This document shows positions 1 through 14,031 of a DNA stretch of 64,000 bases, one piece after another; the stretch's first letter is position 1; the number at the start of each line of letters is the position of its first letter. The DNA is taken from the NCBI RefSeq assembly GCF_964355755.1, contig NC_092672.1, forward strand, positions 21,880,501 through 21,944,500, written 5' to 3'. Made by a program: the position numbers and the translations under genes. Below the pieces are notes generated by a model that saw only the letters and a list, made by a program, of their open reading frames with translations, was not told where the DNA came from and ran no database searches. This DNA comes from Antedon mediterranea (taxonomy: Eukaryota > Echinodermata > Crinoidea > Comatulida > Antedonidae).

Positions 1-3000
1 AGATGAAATTAATGCCACACGTAATTTACATTTTTAGGCATGATGACGTCATAAAAATTAAAATATTTTCAACTCATGCTAAAGATAGTTGATTGACCTA
101 GACAATATCAAAATCGGGGTGAAAATGGAAAACGGATAAGTGGAGATGCCCTCTATTAAATGTGAGGACTTATGACGAAAGATACAAAAATCCTAAATTT
201 CATATTCGCGTGGCCATACGATGACGTCACAATGTCCGGTTAGCCATATTAATGCATGATCTGATATCTACAACTCATCAACTTCCAGAATATGTAATAA
301 AAATAATTTTTACCTTTTAGTTTAGAAACTACGATTGTTTAAAAAAAGGCTTAATTTTGACGAATTTTTGAAGTTTTTCATCAAAAAAGCTCGCAAATTA
401 TCATATTCTACGTGCTCGTATGACGTAATTTGAAGTCAAAATTATTTAAAAGTTGGTAAAATTACTAGAAAAGGCTGGAAAAACATAAATCACTCGAAAA
501 AATGACGTTTTTAACGCTACGTGTGCACCACGCGCGTAAAAATTTGCGCACGTGTGGGAATTTTTGACATGCTCAAAATGACATGAAACGCGTATAAAGT
601 TGATTAGAAATTGATTTTTCGCATTGGAAAATTTTAAACGCGCGTGCACGCGTAACTTTGTGTAAAACATGCCATTTTAGTGCACAAAAAGTTAGCGCAC
701 GATATAAATTAGACTTTTGCTAAGTTTCAATTTAAATTGTTATATGGTTTTCGATCTATGTTAAATACGCGAAATTCATAAAAACGCGCGTAAGTCATGT
801 TGCGCAACTCTGACGTCATTCAATTATAGGAAAGCACAACTTCACGTGATTACCCATATGTTGACAAAGTTATAAAATGTTAACTTTACACGTTTTAGAG
901 ATACGCTCTGCACAAAAATGACAGAAAGAAAGAAGAATAACTAGACATGTAACTCGTCACTTTGACGAGTTAGTTATCCGCACGACAAACGCCACGTGCA
1001 CGTCATACGTTGGAATATTGCACACAGAAAAAGATTATGGCATTATGACCTAAACTGAAGAATATGATATGTTGTTATTGCTGAATTTCTATTATTTTGA
1101 TTCATATAATATAGTATACACAGTATAATCTGTATCCATATCACATACAGTGTAGAATAGCTGAAATTACGGAACCCGCTATTTATTGCAATTTTTAACA
1201 TGTTGACGGTTTTAAAATGAAACGCGCAGGTAGCAATGTCGGAAGGAAATTATCTCAGCAACAACATATTAACGTGTAGAAGAAATTTGAATACGTAAAA
1301 TATTGATGCCCGCTCTTTTAAATGTAATGCATTGATGACGCAAAAGATGAAAATACGACTTTTTTATTTAACTGGCCATATGATGAAGTCACAACAACCG
1401 ATTGGCAACATTATCACATGATTTCGTACCTACAATACAATAGCTTCCTGAAAACGTTTTAATCGTGATTATCACATTTTATTCTTACGAGCTATAACAG
1501 ATTGAAATTTACTGTAAAGATGAAATTAATGCCACACGTAATTTAAATTTTTAGGCATGATGACGTCATAAAAATTAAAATATTTTTAACTCATGCTAAA
1601 GATAGTTGATTGACCTAAACAATATCAAAATCGGGGTGAAAATGGAAAACGGATAAGTGGAGATGCGCTCTATTAAATCTGAGGAGTTATGACGAAAGAT
1701 ACAAAAATCCTAAATTTCATATTCGCGTGGCCATACGATGACGTCACAATGTCCTGTTAGCCATATTAATGCATGATCTGATATCTACAACTCATCAACT
1801 TCCAGAATATGTAATAAAAATAATTGTTACCGTTTAGTTTAGAAACTACGATATTTTAAAAAAAGGCTTAATTTTGACGAATTTTTGAAGTTTTTCATCA
1901 AAAAAGCGCGCAAATTATCATATTCTACGTGCTCGTATGACGTAATTTGAAGTCGAAATTGTTTAAAAGTTGGTAAAATTACTAGAAAAGGCTGGAAAAA
2001 CATAAATTACTCGAAAAAATGACGTTTTTAACGCTACGTGTGCACCACGCGCGTAAAAATTTGCGCACGTGTGGGAATTTTTGACATGCTCAAAATGACA
2101 TGAAACGCGTAGAAAGTTGATTAGAAATTGATTTTTCGCATTGTAAAATTTTAAACGCGCGTGCGCGCGTAACTTCGTGTAAAACATGCCATTTTTAGTG
2201 CACAAAAAGTTAGCGTACGATATAAATTAGACTTTTGCTAAGTTTCAATTTAAATCGTTATATGGTTTTCGATCTATGTTAAATACGCGAAATTCATAAA
2301 AACTCGCGTAAGTCATGTTGCGCAACTCTGACGTCATTCAATTATAGGAAAGCACAACTTCACATGATTGCCCATATGTTGACAAAGTTATGACATGTTA
2401 ACTTTACACGTTTTAAAGATACGCTCTGCACAAAAATGACATAAAGAAAGAAGAATAATACAGAAAAAAAAAAAAAAAAAAAGATGATGAAACAGGACAG
2501 TTACAAGGAGTTATCCACCATAGTGCGGATAACTAATAAAGAAAAAACTAGATTTGAACTCGTCACTTTGACGAGTTCGGGTTATCCGCGCAAACGCAAC
2601 ATGCACATATTTTAAACTATATGAACTTCGACAATTATTATGCCATCCTATAACATGAATTAAGAATGTTTACAGTGCTGAATTGTACCTATTTTGTAGC
2701 ATACAGCATATTACAGTGTTTACAGAATACACTGTATGTTATATACAGTGTAGAATAGACGAAATTACGAGACCCATCTTTTAAATCCAATTATTAACAC
2801 GATGACGTCATCAAATTGGCATATAAAGATAACAATTTTAGAAGATAATTATCTAAATAATTACATTAATACAAATTTTAAGAATTTTGGGCACGTGAAA
2901 GTGAGATGCGCTCTCGTTTAAACACAATGAACGTTTACGCAAGAGATGAAAATATGACTTTTTGAATTTAACTGGCCATATGATGACATCACAACATCTG

Positions 3001-6000
3001 ATTGGCAAAATATTCACATGAATTCGTATCTACAATCCAATATCTTCCAGAAAACGTTTTAATCATGATTATCACTTTTTATTCTGACGAGCTATAACGG
3101 ATTGACATTTTCTGTAAAGATGAACATAAGTGACCCACGTTATTTACATTTTTAGACATGATGACGTCATAAAAATTAAAATATTTTTAACTCATTTGAA
3201 AGATAGTTGATTGACGTAGACAATATTAAAATCTCGGGGGAAATGGAATACGTATAAGCAAGATGCGCTCTGTTGAATGTGATGAGCAATAACGAAAGAG
3301 ACAAAAATCCTATATTTTACATTCGTGTGGCCATACGATGACGTCATAACATCCGAGAGGTAAAAATGTTGTATGAATGCATATCTACAATTTATCTTCT
3401 TACATAATAAATTAAAACAATTGGGGGTCACCATTGATCCTGAAGAGCTATAATAGATTCAAAATAGACATTATTTTGACAATATTTTATAACTTTTTCA
3501 ACTAAAACGGGCGCAATTGGTATAAATCAACGTGTTCGTATGACGTCATTTTAAGTTGCAATGATGTCAATCCTTTTTTAAATGACTAGGAAAGGCTGGA
3601 AAATCACAATTCAAGAGAAAAAACCATGTTTTTCATGTTCAGTGCGCACCTTACGCGTAATTTTTTTCGCGCGCAAGGTAATTTTTGACATGCTCAAAAT
3701 GTCATGATCAGCGCAGAAAGTTCATTAGAAATTAATTTTGCGCATTTTGAAATTTTAAATGCGCGTGCACGCGTAACTTCTTGTAAAACATGCCATTTTT
3801 AATCCATAGAAAGTTTGCCCTTGATATGACTTAAATTTTCACCAAGTGTCAATACAAAATGACTTTTATTTTTTATCCTATGATCAATCATTGAAATTAA
3901 TAAAATCGCGCGTAAGTCACGTTGCGCAACTCTGACGTCATTCAAAATATGGAGGTGCACAACTTCAGGTAAATGTCCATATAATGACAAAGTTATACAA
4001 AAGTTATATTCATAAGCTATAGGGGATATGCTGCTCACAAAAATCAGGGAAAGAAAGAAGAACAAAGATGATGAAAAAAAAAGATATTTACAATCACATG
4101 GGTTATCCTGCAACTAAGTTGCGGATAACCAACTAGACATGAAACTCGTCACTTTGACGAGTTAGTTATCCGCACGACAAACGCCACGTGCACGTCATAC
4201 ACTGGACACAGAAAAAGATTATGGCATATTGACATGAACTGAAGAGTATAATATGTTGTTAGTGCTAAATGCTGTATATTTTGTGTCATATACTATTTAC
4301 AGTATGCATAGTATAATCTGTATACATATTACTACAGTGTAGGATAGGCGAAATTACGGGTCCCGTCATTTATTCCAATTTTTAACATGGTGACGGTATG
4401 AAAATGAAACACTGATATAGCAATTTCGGAAGGAAATTATCTCAGCACCAACATATTAACGTGTAGAAGAAATTTTAATACGTAAAATATTAATGCGCGC
4501 TCTTTTAAATGAACTATGACGCAAAATATGAAAATACGACTTTTTTATTTAACTGGCCATATGATGACGTCACAACATCCGATTTGCCAAATTTTTACAT
4601 GATTTTGTATCTACAATCCAATAGCTTCCAGAAAACGTTTTAATCGTGATTATCACATTTTATTCTTACGAGCTATAACAGATTAAAATTTTCTGTAAAG
4701 ATGAAATTAATGCCACATGTAATTTAAATTTTTAGGCATGATGACGTCATAATAATTAAAATATTTTTAACTCATGCGAAAGATAGTTGATTGACCTAGA
4801 CAATATCAAAATCGGGGTGAAAATGGAAAATGGATAAGTGGAGATGCGCTCTATTAAATAAGATGAGCTATGACGAAAGATACAAAAATCCTCAATTTTA
4901 TATTCGCGTGGCCATACGATGACGTTAAAATGTCCGGTTAGCCATATTAATACATGATCCGCTATCTACAACTCATCAACTTCCGGAATATGTCATCCAC
5001 AAAAAGTTGACCGTGTAGTTTAGAAATTACGACTGTTTAAAAAAAGGCATAGTTTTGACAAATTTTTGTACTTTTTCATCAAAAACGTGCGCAAATTGTC
5101 CAATTCGACGTGTTCGTATGACGTAACTTTAAGTCGAAAGTGTTTAAAAGTTGGTAAAATTACTATAAAAGGCTGGAAAAACATAAATCACTCGAAAAAA
5201 ATATGTTTTTAATGCTACGTGCGCACCGCACACGTAAAAATGTGCGCACGCGTGGGAATTTCTTACATGCTTAAAATGACATGAAACGCGTAGAAAGTTG
5301 ATTAGAAATTAATTTTGCGCATTTTGAAATTTTAAATGCGCGTGCACGCGTAACTTTTTGTAAAACATGCCATTTTTAGTGCACTAACAGTTTGCCCTTG
5401 ATATGACTTAAATTTTCATAAAGGGTAAAAAAAAAATTACTCTTGGTTTTTAAGCTATGATCAATCATTAAAAATCATAAAATCGCGCGCAAGTCACGTT
5501 GCGCAACTCTGACGTCATTCAAAATAGGAGATGCACAACTTCACGTAAATGCCCACATGTTGTCAAAGTTATAAAATGTTATGTTTACACATTTTAGAGA
5601 AACGTGACTCACAAAAAAATGGGAAAGAAATAAGAACTAGACATGAAACTCGTCACTTTGACGAGTTAGTTATCCGCACGACAAACGCCACGTGCACATC
5701 ATACGTTGGAATATTGCACACAGAAAAAGATCATGGCATTATGACCTGAACTGAAGAATATGGTATGTTGTTAGTGCTGAATTCTGTCAATTTTGTGTCG
5801 TATAGTATATATTATAGTATAATATGTATACATCACATACAGTGTAGAATAGGTAAAATTACGGTACCCACTATTTATTGCAATTTTTAACATGTTGACG
5901 GTTTTAAAATGAAACGCTAAGGTAGCAATTTCGGAAGGAAATTATCTCAGCAACAACATATTAACGTGTAGAAGAAATTTTAATACGTAAAATATTAATG

Positions 6001-7620
6001 CGCGCTCTTTTAAATGTAATGAACTATGACGCAAAATATGAAAATACGACTCTTTTTATTTAACTGGCAATATGATGACATCACAACATCCGATTGGCAA
6101 AATTTTCACATGATTTTGTATCTACAATCCAATAGCTTCCAGAAAACGTTTTAATCGTGATTATCACCTTTTATTCTTACGAGCTATAACAGATTAAAAT
6201 TTACTGTAAAGATGAAATTAATGCCATACGTAATTTAAATTTTTAGGCATGATGACGTCAAAAAAATTAAAATATTTTTAACTCATGCGAAAGATAGTTG
6301 ATTGACCTAGATAATATCAAAATCGCGGAGGAAATGGAATACGGATAAGCAAGATGCGCTCTATTGAAAGTGATGAGCAATAACGAAAGACACAAAAATC
6401 CTATATTATACATTCGTGTGGCCATACGATGACGTCATAACATCCGAGAGGTAAAAATTGTGCATGAATTTATATCTACAATTTATCTTCTTGCATAATA
6501 AGTTTTAAAAAATTGGGGTCACCTTTGATCCTGATGAGCTATAATAGATTCAAAATAGGCATTATTTTGACAATATTTTATAACTTTTTCAACTAAAACG
6601 CGCGCAAATGGTCTCAATCAACGTGTTCATATGACGTCATTTTAATTTGAAATGATGTCAATCTTTTTTAAAATGACTAAGAAAGGCTGTAAAATCATAA
6701 TTCAAGAGAAAAGCACATGGTTTTCATGCTACGTGCGCACCTTACGCGTAAATTTTTTCGCGCGTGTGGGAATTTTTGACATGCTCAAAATGTCCTGATC
6801 AGCGTAGAAAGTTGATTAGAAATTAATTTTGCGCATTTTGAAATTTTAAATGCGCGTGCGCGCGTAACTTCTTGTAAAACATGCCATTTTTAATCCATAG
6901 AAAGTTTTCCCTTGATATGACTTAAATTTTTACTAAGTTTCAATACAAAATCGCTTTTGGTTTTTAGTCTATGATCAATCATAAAAAATCATAAAATCGT
7001 GCGTAAGTCACGTTGCGCAACTCTGACGTCATTCAAAAATAGGAGGTGCACAACTTCACGTAAATGCCCATATGTTGACAAAGTTATGAAATGTTATGTT
7101 TACAAGTTTTTGAGATACGCGAGACACAAAAATGGAGGAGAAAGAAATAAGAAAACTAGACATGAAACTCGTCACTTTGACGAGTTAGTTATCCGCACGA
7201 CAAACGCCACGTGCACGTCATACGCCACGTGCACGTCATACGTTGGAATAATGCACACAGAAAAAGATTATGGCATTATGATCTGAAAAATATGATATGT
7301 TGTTAGTGCTGAATTCTGTCAATTTTGTGTCAGTATAAACAGTATAATATGTATACATATTACATACAGTGCAGAATAGGTGAAATTATGGGACCCGCCA
7401 TTTATTCATATTTTTAACATGGCGACTGTATCAAAATAAACTCTAAGATAGCAATTTCGGAATGAAATTATCTCAGCAACAACATATTAACATGTAGAAG
7501 GTATTTGAATACGTAAAATATAGATGCGCGCTCTTTTAAATGCGATGAACTATGACGCAAAAGGTGAAAATACGACATTTTTTAGTCAACTGGCCATATG
7601 ATGACGTCATAACAACTGAT

Positions 7621-9670
7621 TAGCAAAATTTTCACATGAATTCGTATCTACAATCCAATAGCTTCCAGAAAACGTTTTAATCATGATTATCACTTTTTAT
7701 TCTTACGAGCTATAACAGATTGAAATTTACTGTAAAGATGAAAATAAGTGACCCACGTTATTTGCCTTTTTAGACATGATGACGTCATAAAAATTTAAAT
7801 ATTTTTAACTCATGCGAAAGATAGTTGATTGACCTAGACAGTATTAAAATCTTGCAGAAAATAAAATACGGATAAGCGTGATGCGCTCCATTGAATGTTA
7901 TGAGCAATGACGAAAGAGAAAAAAATCCTATATTTTGTATTCGTGTGGCCATACGATGACGTCACAATGTCCGGTTAGCCATATTGATCCATGATCCGAT
8001 ATCTACAACTCATCTACTTCCAGAATATGCCATCCACAAAAAGTTGACCGTCTAGTTTAGAAATTACGACTATTTAAAAAAAGGCATAATTTTCATGAAT
8101 TTTGGAACTTTTTCATCAAAAACGCGCGTAAATTTTCCAATTCGATGTGCTCGTATGACGTAATTTAAAGTCACAAATGGTTTTAAAATGGTAAAATTAC
8201 TCTAGAAGGCTGGAAAAACATAATTCATGAGAAAAAAAGATGTTTTTCACGGTACGTGGCCACCACGCGCGTAAAAAAATGCGTGCACGTGGGAATTTTT
8301 GACATGCGCAAAATGTCATGAGTCGTGTAAAAAGTTGATTAAAAATTAATTTTACGCATTTTGAAACTTTAAATGCGCGTGCGCGCGTAACTTCTTGTAA
8401 AACATGCCATTTTTAATCCATAAAAAGTTTGCACTTGATATGACTTAAATTTTCACAAAGTGTCAAAACTAAATTATGCTTGGTTTTTAGTCTATGAGCA
8501 ATCATAAAAAATCATAAAATCGCGCGTAAGTCACGTTGCGCAACTCTGACGTCATTCAAAAATAGGAGGTGCACAACTTCACGTAAATGCCCATATGTTG
8601 ACAAAGTTATGAAATGTTATGTTTACCCATTTTAGAGATACGCTATAGCAAAATTTTCACATGAATTCGTATCTACAATCCAATAGCTTCCAGAAAACGT
8701 TTTAATCATGATTATCACTTTTTATTCTTACGAGCTATAACAGATTGAAATTTACTGTAAAGATGAAAATAAGTGACCCACGTTATTTGCCTTTTTAGAC
8801 ATGATGACGTCATAAAAATTTAAATATTTTTAACTCATGCGAAAGATAGTTGATTGACCTAGACAGTATTAAAATCTTGCAGAAAATGGAATACGGATAA
8901 GCGTGATGCGCTCCATTGAATGTTATGAGCAATGACGAAAGAGAAAAAAATCCTATATTTTGTATTCGTGTGGCCATACGATGACGTCACAATGTCCGGT
9001 TAGCCATATTGATCCATGATCCGATATCTACAACTCATCTACTTCCAGAATATGCCATCCACAAAAAGTTGACCGTCTAGTTTAGAAATTACGACTATTT
9101 AAAAAAAGGCATAATTTTCATGAATTTTGGAACTTTTTCATCAAAAACGCGCGTAAATTTTCCAATTCGATGTGCTCGTATGACGTAATTTAAAGTCACA
9201 AATGGTTTTAAAATGGTAAAATTACTCTAGAAGGCTGGAAAAACATAATTCATGAGAAAAAAAGATGTTTTTCACGGTACGTGGCCACCACGCGCGTAAA
9301 AAAATGCGTGCACGTGGGAATTTTTGACATGCGCAAAATGTCATGAGTCGTGTAAAAAGTTGATTAAAAATTAATTTTACGCATTTTGAAACTTTAAATG
9401 CGCGTGCGCGCGTAACTTCTTGTAAAACATGCCATTTTTAATCCATAAAAAGTTTGCACTTGATATGACTTAAATTTTCACAAAGTGTCAAAACTAAATT
9501 ATGCTTGGTTTTTAGTCTATGAGCAATCATAAAAAATCATAAAATCGCGCGTAAGTCACGTTGCGCAACTCTGACGTCATTCAAAAATAGGAGGTGCACA
9601 ACTTCACGTAAATGCCCATATGTTGACAAAGTTATGAAATGTTATGTTTACCCATTTTAGAGATACGCTC
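7621..9670 (+). repeat. Near-identical 1,025-bp tandem duplication inside the array
   Basis: The sequence from about 7,621 to 8,645 repeats at 8,646-9,670 with an offset of exactly 1,025 bases and only a few differences that I could see (ATAAAATACGG versus ATGGAATACGG, for example). Neighbouring array units differ much more. The junction at 8,643-8,646 joins the middle of the GAGATACGCTCTGCAC segment to TAGCAAAATTTTCAC. This suggests a very recent unequal exchange, or an assembly duplication. Confidence 0.85.
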
Positions 9671-9699
9671 TGCACAAAAAGTGAGGGAGAAAGACAGAA

Positions 9700-10112
9700 G
9701 AATAATATAAAATTGAAACAGGACGATTACAAGGAGTTATCCGCTACTAAGCGGATAACTAAAAAAAAGTAACAGGACGATTACAAGGAGTTATCCGCTA
9801 CTATGCGGATAACTAATAATACAGAAAAAAAAAAAAATAAATATTGATCCACTACAATCACAAGGAGTATCCTTGCGGATAACTAAAAAAAAAAAAAAAA
9901 AAAGATGATGAAACAGGACAGTTACAAGGAGTTATCCGCCATAGTGCGGATAACTAATAAAGAAAAAAAAAAAAAAAAAAAAAAAGATGATGAAACAGGA
10001 CAGTTACAAGGAGTTATCCGCCATAGTGCGGATAACTAAAAAGTTGATGTTGATGATGATTTCGTACAATCACAAGAGGTTATCCTGCAACTTCGTTGCG
10101 GATAACCAACTA
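9700..10112 (+). repeat. Cluster of ~60-bp hairpin repeats in the array
   Basis: About six short units of the form GGACRRTTACAAGGAGTTATCCGC-loop-GCGGATAACT follow each other, separated by A-rich tracts. The loop and inner stem differ between units (TACTAA, CATAGT, CAACTTCGTTG) while the pairing is kept. Single units of the same type occur at about 2,482-2,548 and 13,150-13,275. Confidence 0.8.
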
Positions 10113-13100
10113 GATATGTAACTCGTCACTTTGACGAGTTAGTTATCCGCACGACAAAGGCCACGTAGACGTCATACGTTAGAATATTGCACACAGAAAA
10201 AGATTGTGGCAATATGACCTGAATTGAAGAATATGATATGTTGTTATTGCTGAATTCTGTTATTTTGTGTCATATTATATATACAATATAATCTGTATAC
10301 ATATTACATACTGTGTAGAATAGGTGAAATGACTGGACCCGCCATTTATTCCAATTTTTAACATAGCGACGGTATCATAATGAAACACTAAGATAGCAAT
10401 TTCGGAAGGAAATTATCTCGGCAACAACATATTAATGTGTAGAAGAAATTTAAATACGTAAAATATTGATGCGCGCTCTTTTAAATGTGATGAATTATGA
10501 CGCAAAAGATGAAAATACGACTTTTTTATTTAACTGGTCATATGATGACGTCACAACATCCGATTGGCAAAATGTTTACATAAATTCGTATCTACAATCC
10601 AATAGCTTCCAGAAAACGTTTTAATCATGATTATCACGTTTTATTCTGACGAGCTATAACAGATTGAAATTTACTGTAAAGACGAAAATAAGTGACCCAC
10701 GTTATTTACATTTTTAGACATGATGACGTCATAAAAATTAAAATATTTTTAACTCATACGAAAGATAGTTGATTGACCTAGATAATATAAAAATCGGGGT
10801 AAAAATGGAAAACAGATAATTGGAGATGCGCTCTATTAAATGTCATGCGCTATGATGAAAGATACAAAAATCCTATATTTTATATTCGCGTGGCCACAAT
10901 GTCCGGTTAGCCATATTATTACATGATCCGATATCTACACCTCATCAACTTCAAGAATATGTCATCCACAAAAAGTTGACCGTCCAGTTTAGAAATTACG
11001 ACTGTTTAAAAAAAGGCATAATTTTGACAAATTTTAACGAATTTTTTACCTTTTTCATCAAAAACCCACGTAAATTATCCAATTCGACGTGCCCGTATGA
11101 CGTAATTTTAAGTCTAAATCGTTTAAAAGTTGGTAAAATTACTACAAAAGGCTGGAAAAACATAAATCACGTGAAAAAAATTGTTTTCAACGCTACGTGC
11201 GCACGGCGCGCGTAAAAAAATGCGCACGCGTGGGAATTTTTTACCTGCTCAAAATGACATGAAACGCGTAGAAAGTGGATTAGAAATTGATTTTTCGCGT
11301 TTTGAAATTTTAAACGCGCGTGCGCGCGTAACTTCGTGTAAAACATGCCATTTTTTTTACAAAGTCAGTTAGCGCAAGATATAACTAAAACTTTTGTTAA
11401 GTTTCAATTTAAATTGTTATATGGTTTTCGATGTATGTTAAATACGCGAAATTCGTTAAAACGCGCGTAAGTCATGTTGTGCAATTCTGACGTCATTCAA
11501 AAATAGAAAAGCACAACTTCAGGTGAATACCCATATGTTGACAAAGTTATGAAATGTTAACTTTACACGTTTTTGAGATATGCTCTGCACAAAAATGACA
11601 GAAAGAAAGAACTAGACTTGAACTCGTCACTTTGACGAGTTAGTTATCCGCACCACAAACGCTGCGTGCAAGTCATACGTTAGATTTTTTGCACAGAGAA
11701 AAATATGGCATTATGACCTGAACTGAAGAATATGATATGTTCTTTAGTGCTGCTGAATTCTGTCAATTTTGTGTCATATAGTATATACAGTATAAACCGT
11801 ATTGTCTGCATACATGTTACATACAGTGTAGAATAGGTGAAATTACGGGACCCGCCATTTATTCCAATTTTTAACATGGCGACGGTATCAAAATGAAAAA
11901 CTAAGATAGTAATTTCGGCAGGAAATTATCTCAGCAACAACATATTAACGTATTTAAGAAATTTGAATATGTGAAATATTGATGCACGCTCTTTTAAATG
12001 TAATGAACTATGATGCAAAAGATGAAAATACGACTTTTTTTATTTAACTGGCCATATGATGACGTCACAACATCTAATTGGCAAAATGTTCACATGAATT
12101 CGTACTACAATCCAATAGCTTCCTGAAAATGTTTTAATCATGATTATCACGTTTTATTCTGACGAGCTATAACAGATTGAAATTTACTGTAAAGATGAAA
12201 ATAAGTGACCCAAGTTATTTACATTTTTAGACATCATGACGTCATAAAAATTAAAATATTTTTAACTCATGCGAAAGATAGTTGATTGACCTAGAAAATA
12301 TAAAAATCGGGATGAAAATGAAAAACAGATAAGTGGAGATGCGCTCTATTAAATGTGATGAGCTATGACGAAAGATACAAAAATCCTATATTTTATATTC
12401 GCGTGGCAATACGATGACGTCACAATGTCCGGTTAGCCATATTAAAGCATGAACCGATATCTACAACTCATCAACTTCCAGAATATGTAATAAAAATAAC
12501 TTTCACCGTTTAGTTTAGAAACTACGACTGTTTAAAAAAGGGCATGATTTTGACGAATTTTTGAACTTTTTCATCAAAAACATGCGCAAATTGTCCAATT
12601 CGACGTGCTCGTATTGACGTAATTTTAAGTCGAAATGGTTCAATATTTGGTAAAATTACTATAAAAGGCTGGAAAAATATGATTTACGTAAAACATTGAC
12701 GTATTTCACGCTTTGTGTACACCGCGCGCGCAAAAATTTGCGCATCCGTGGGAATTTTTGACATGCTTAAAATGACATGAAACGCGTAGAAAGTTGATTA
12801 GAAATAAATTTTGGGCATTTTGAAATTTTAAATGCGCGTGCGCGCGTAACTTCTTGTAAAACATGCCATTTTTAATCCACAAAAAGTTTGCCCTTGATAT
12901 GACTTAATTTTTCACAAAGTGTAAAAAAAAAATTATGCTTGGTTTTTAATCTATGATCAATCATTGAAATTCATAAAATCGCACGTAAGTCATGTTGCAC
13001 AACTCTGACGTATTTAAAAAATACATGCTGCACAACTTCATATAAATGTTCATATGTTGACAAAGTTATGAAATGTTATGTTAACACATTTTAGAGATAC

Positions 13101-13296
13101 AGGAGCCACAAAAAAGTGGAGGAAAGAAAGAAGAAAAACATAGAAATTGATCCAGTACAGTTACAAGGAGTTATCCGCTCAATGCGGATAACTAATAATA
13201 CAGAAAAAAAAAAAAAAAGATGATGAAACAGGACAGTTACAAGGAGTTATCCGCTGAGTGCGGATAACTAATAAAGATTTCATACAATAACAATAG

Positions 13297-13324
13297 GTGA
13301 TCATTTTATTCTAAATGATCACCT
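13297..13324 (+). repeat. Terminal hairpin of the array with a divergent stem
   Basis: GGTGATCATTT-TATTCT-AAATGATCACC forms a perfect 11-bp stem. It follows GATTTCATACAATAACAATA, which matches the GATTTCGTACAATCACAAGA found before the GGTTATCC...GGATAACC hairpin near 10,070. The position is therefore homologous, but the stem sequence has been replaced. Confidence 0.75.
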
Positions 13325-13486
13325 AATAATGGAATAATTAAAGCATTTGCTAACATTTTTAAAGTATACATAGGAAGATACATCTTAATACGACGAATCA
13401 CACCGATACGTTTAGCTATTTTACAAGACATTTTGTCTATATGTTCCTTCCAATTTAGTTGAGGATCAAAAATGACACCTAAATAC
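13325..13486 (-). pseudogene. LINE reverse transcriptase, C-terminal fragment
   Basis: The minus-strand translation reads YLGVIFDPQLNWKEHI and continues through IGVIRR and KMYLPMYTLK to ALIIPLL. This is the usual segment after the RT palm (LGV.FD..L.W..HI) in CR1/L2-group LINEs. It continues the RT ORF at 14,032-14,924, from which it is split by a 541-bp miniature element. It is cut short at the array boundary. Confidence 0.85.
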
Positions 13487-13490
13487 TTAA

Positions 13491-14031
13491 AGATGTATTG
13501 TCCCTTTGACTAATTCCAAAAAAAATTTTTTTTTTTTATTTCCAAAAAAAGTGGGTCATTTTGAAGTATCATAATAGTTATTAACTTGCACCAAAAATTT
13601 GTCCAAAAAAAATAATTTAACCAAAATACAGATGTTTTTTTGTTCAAAAAATAACTTTGACTTCCAGTCAAAGTTTTCAATCAAAACATATCACATAATG
13701 CAATGCGCTTGTTTGGCTACTCTGTATGCATCATAAAACTTCCTCGCGATCTGTGTGAAAACACTTTCTCAACCGTGATGAGTTGTAAACAATCCTAATT
13801 AGCATCATGCATAATGCATACTCATTGTTTTAAATCTTTGTTTACTTTCGCTTGCGACGATTTCTCAGACGAAATGTAATCTAATTAATTTACCTGTTAA
13901 TTACGTAAACTGTTGTTTTTGGCTCGAATTTTCGACTTAAAGTGAATAACTTTAATATTACTTTGATATGGCCAATTTAAATTTAGAATATTTTTTTTTT
14001 CATTTTTTGTGTTTCAAGGGACAATACATCT
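13491..14031. mobile_element. TTAA-flanked miniature inverted-repeat element, copy 1
   Basis: The ends are AGATGTATTGTCCCTT and AAGGGACAATACATCT, flanked on both sides by TTAA (13,487-13,490 and 14,032-14,035). Removing the element plus one TTAA restores the LINE reading frame exactly across ...VDSF-K-YLGV..., so the boundaries and the TTAA target duplication are well supported. It contains no ORF of note. TTAA duplication is the habit of the piggyBac superfamily, but the tips are not classic piggyBac tips, so the class is left open. Confidence 0.9.

Larger units (their letters stand above)
1..13325 (+). repeat. Array of ~1.5-kb repeat units rich in TGACGTCA palindromes
   Basis: The landmark hairpin ACTCGTCA-CTT-TGACGAGT recurs near 951, 2557, 4143, 5647, 7166, 10120 and 11621, about 1.5-1.6 kb apart apart from one interval holding an extra duplication. 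A second landmark (AGATGAAATTAATGCC or AGATGAAAATAAGTGACCC) recurs near 1, 1518, 3118, 4699, 6211, 7736, 8761, 10680 and 12195. Each unit carries several TGACGTCA or TGACGTAA sites at fixed places, many CGCGCGT stretches and a CCATATGATGACGTCAC block. Short ORFs in it are not conserved between units. The array extends beyond the window start and ends in a hairpin at about 13,297-13,324. I read it as transposon-derived satellite DNA, because a solitary copy exists at 58.2-59.4 kb. Confidence 0.9.

Noticed and set aside
446-2205. Matching 74- and 80-codon minus-strand ORFs in two array units
   Set aside because: They match only because the units are copies; the frame is lost in the other units and no domain is visible.
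3050-12200. CTGACGAGCTATAACAGATTGAAA in some units as a hammerhead core
   Set aside because: The segment between CTGACGA and GAAA does not pair, and other units read TTACGA.
1-13300. CRISPR-like look of regularly spaced palindromic repeats
   Set aside because: The spacing is ~1.5 kb, the 'spacers' are themselves repeated, and the setting is an intron-rich animal genome.
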